Shown: positions 61,901 to 64,000 of the stretch, in pieces | Layout of the letters: every line of letters starts with the position of its first letter | Position numbering within the stretch: the stretch's first letter is position 1 | Assembly (NCBI RefSeq): GCF_004027225.2 | Contig: NC_044296.2 | Coordinates: 3,640,796 to 3,704,795 of the forward strand | Direction of reading: 5' to 3' | DNA length: 64,000 bases | Source of the DNA: Strigops habroptila | Lineage: Eukaryota > Chordata > Aves > Psittaciformes > Psittacidae | Position numbers and translations under genes: made by a program | Notes under the pieces: generated by a model | The model's database searches: none | What the model was told of the DNA's origin: nothing | Seen by the model: the letters and a program-made list of their open reading frames with translations, nothing else

Positions 61901-63577
61901 TCTATAGTCTGAATGTACCCATCTCCTCCCAGTGCTGATATGCCAAAGACTACAAGTTGTGGTGAGGTGCCACACTTTGGTACTGAGGGACCACACAGGT
62001 ACCTCACTTTGCTTTGACCCTTGCTCCTCAATATCCATAGGAGGAAAAAGGGACCATCATTCCTGCTCTTCCCAGGAAATCTTTATGCACTACCCACTGG
62101 GACAAACTTTGATCTAGATCCAAACCACCACAGTGTCTCCTAAAATCACCTCTAGAGTTGGCCTTGGAAGCATCAGGGAGGTGTAGGACAAGAGACAAAC
62201 AGTGTCACCTCGGTTGCTACTAGTTAAAGGTGATCTTAAGATCCAATTTGTGAGATTAAACTTTCACTGCAAACCCAGCCAAGTTTGGGAACATGTTCTA
62301 TGTAGTGGGAACACATCATAGTTACCTGATGAAGGGTCTGGATATGGCCAGCACTGTCCGGATGAACCACGAGGGATGCACGATTATCAATGCTTTGAGG
62401 TTTTTACGCAGCCTGTGGAAGAGCCATGGGACAGAACTCAGATTCAAAGCACCTTTCCTTAAACTCTGTCAGGCCACTAACAAGTGTCATGATGCTGACC
62501 AGCCTCAGGTGGGTGTCTCCAGACAAAAGCCCTGCCCGTGGCCTTAGGAGCCCTATTTAAGCTCAGAGCTGGCAGGCTGCAGGAGCACTGCTTTATTAGG
62601 CTCATCTCTGTGATGGTGCTTGTGAGGCAAAGAGGGTGATGAAGAGAGCCTGGAGTAAGCCAGAAAGCTTGTAACAGAGGATGGAATTGCAGCATCTGGA
62701 GAGTGAGGAAGGCAGACTGGCTGGGAAGGCTGTGAGAAAGCAGTGGAAGAGATGTGGGAAGAGGACTGGGAAGAATGAAGAGGCAACACCAACGGGATTC
62801 TCACCTTCTGTCTATCATCTGGTAGCATTTCTTCAGCCAGCCCAGGCCTGGCATCCTCCTGCGGGGCGTTGCTCCGTTCAGGTACACGATCATATAGTCC
62901 TCAGCCACCAGCAGCTCCAGGCTACTGATCACGTATCTGTTGGGTGGTGATCAGAAGGAACAGGAATATGAGATTCAAAAAAGGTCCCTGAGGCTTCCTC
63001 AAGTGCCTGTGTGCCACCCCAAAAGCCCTCCAGACCCTTTCTTCGTATACCTTGGAACAGAGCAGGAATCTGGCACCACTGTAGGATTATTATTTCCTTA
63101 CGCCCTGCAGGGGTGTTTCTCTGAGGTCACTGATGGACATCCCTGCACTGTTCTTCTGCCTAGCAAGAGCATCTACCAGCTCTTCAGCATTGTGTACATA
63201 TGCTCTGCCCTGCTCATGAGTCCATCACTGGCATAATTAACACTGAATGGTTGAATGCTTTGACTCACTGGACTTGGATATGAACTCTGTTGACAGTGTC
63301 TCACCCAGTGGTGCTCGCCCCAGTCTGCAGCTGCACTCTGGGTGCCTTTGGCCTGGATTCAAACTCTTTCCAGCTGAGGTTCGGGATGCACTGAATACAT
63401 GGAAACTGCTTCCCCAGAGCCCAGTTACCTCCCCTGCCCTCCTCTTCCCTCACAGACCTTGACCAGCCACTTACAGGAAGAGATTCTCCATGATGTAGTG
63501 GTAATCAGCCAGGTTACTGTCTGGCAGATAGCAGGCAGCAAAGACAATGATGGCATTGAGACCTTCTCCATAGTATC
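58938..63577 (-). CDS. ATCAY: ATCAY (caytaxin), C-terminal exons (5' end off window)
   Basis: Neuronal BNIP2-family protein with a BCH/CRAL-TRIO domain; human mutations cause Cayman ataxia. Exons in transcript order: 63577-63475 ([19 protein letters not shown]), 62936-62805 ([18 protein letters not shown] to MIDRR), 62412-62326 ([20 protein letters not shown]), 61793-61695 ([20 protein letters not shown] to DCVLQ), 61442-61407 ([11 protein letters not shown]), 60326-60291 ([11 protein letters not shown]), 59552-59520 ([10 protein letters not shown]) and 58947-58938 (SMS, stop TGA). All GT-AG, phases consistent, no indels. The BCH lipid-binding fold is complete from its middle onward. The N-terminal half, with the acidic region and kinesin-binding motif, lies beyond 64000. 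The tail ends in EDQETSMS, as in mammals, but the preceding mini-exon sequence differs from the human tail as I remember it. The donor of the 59520 exon (GTTTGA) is weak. Confidence 0.96.
60582..60672 (-). mobile_element. CR1 LINE 3' terminus (left arm of inverted pair)
   Basis: Reverse CR1 end: ATCATACAATCATAGGCTGG, TTTGGGTTTGAAAGGAGC, then CCCCCCTGCCATGGGCAGGG. Diverged. Located in ATCAY intron, between the 60291-60326 and 61407-61442 exons. Confidence 0.88.
60740..60842 (+). mobile_element. CR1 LINE 3' terminus (right arm of inverted pair)
   Basis: Forward CR1 end: GAGCAACCTGCTCTAGTGGA, CCGTGGCAGGGGGTTGGAAT, ending TCTGTGACTCTGTGAT. It faces away from the reverse copy at 60582, with about 70 bp between. 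Confidence 0.9.
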
Positions 63578-64000
63578 CTGGCAAAGAAAGACACAGGCAG
63601 CATCAGTGACATATTCCAGGGGGAGATGTGAATGCTGAAGGGAAGATGCATCGCTAAATTTGGGCCTGGGCTGGTTTTTATGCCTCTGCTGATCTCCAGG
63701 TAAGTGTTTGTCCCTCTTACAGACCTCTCACACAGTTAGAATTGCCTCTGCTCCTGGTTTTGGCTATAACATACACATGGGGTTTGGGGAAGGAGTTTGT
63801 GTGTATCACAGCACAGAGCTGAGAGCTTTGCCCTGGGCTGTGGCTGGGCTTTGCTTGGATTTCAGGAATGGTCACTCTTGGGAGGTGCTGGCCTTTAGCT
63901 GTGCCTCTGGAGACAGCTCAGGTGCTGAGCTACAGAGGGCTGAGGTACCTGCAGGCCCTCCATCACTGGGGATGCAGGTACTTAACCCGGGCTGAGGGTC
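63578..64000 (-). other. ATCAY intron (partial) at right edge
   Basis: No upstream ATCAY exon was recognised here. The expected preceding exon (human HRIDLHMIRPYMKVVTHG region) must lie beyond the window. No repeat was seen. Confidence 0.6.

Overview
This is a vertebrate nuclear window and almost certainly a bird. Fragments of one CR1 LINE family recur throughout on both strands, and the four to five intron-containing genes follow the conserved order PIAS4-EEF2-DAPK3-NMRK2-ATCAY (human 19p13.3; gene order recalled from memory). CpG-rich promoters alternate with AT-richer introns, as on a small gene-dense avian chromosome. I cannot name the species.

Layout. PIAS4 (SUMO E3 ligase, - strand) fills 1-18534; its C-terminal exons lie left of the window. 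A divergent 1.8 kb interval carrying two CpG islands and an inserted CR1 separates it from EEF2 (+, ATG 20426 to stop 29345, 15 exons, 858 codons, all phases checked), which hosts snoRNA SNORD37 in intron 6. About 0.65 kb after the EEF2 stop lies the DAPK3 promoter, built around a near-perfect palindrome. DAPK3 (+, ATG 31140 to stop 34989, 8 coding exons, 456 codons) follows. NMRK2 (-, ATG 45633 to stop 39608) converges on DAPK3. About 13 kb without a recognised gene (46.0-58.9 kb) then leads to the 3' half of ATCAY (-, stop at 58938; the 5' exons lie right of the window).

Functionally the neighbourhood mixes housekeeping genes (EEF2 translocase; PIAS4 and DAPK3 regulators of SUMO, transcription and cytoskeleton) with tissue-restricted ones (NMRK2, muscle NAD salvage; ATCAY, neuronal BCH-domain protein). 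The genes are not an operon and work independently.

The most striking observations are: nine single-base homopolymer-type indels confined to NMRK2 exons 2-5, while 5 kb of other coding exons here have none; the 23-bp perfect inverted repeat with CRE-like, GC-box and CCAAT elements at the DAPK3 promoter; the chain of tiny phase-2 exons in the ATCAY tail, two of which look duplicated; and a CR1 nested inside another CR1 in the last EEF2 intron. I did not find a convincing new biological system. I saw no retroviral or other LTR fossil, CRISPR or tRNA.
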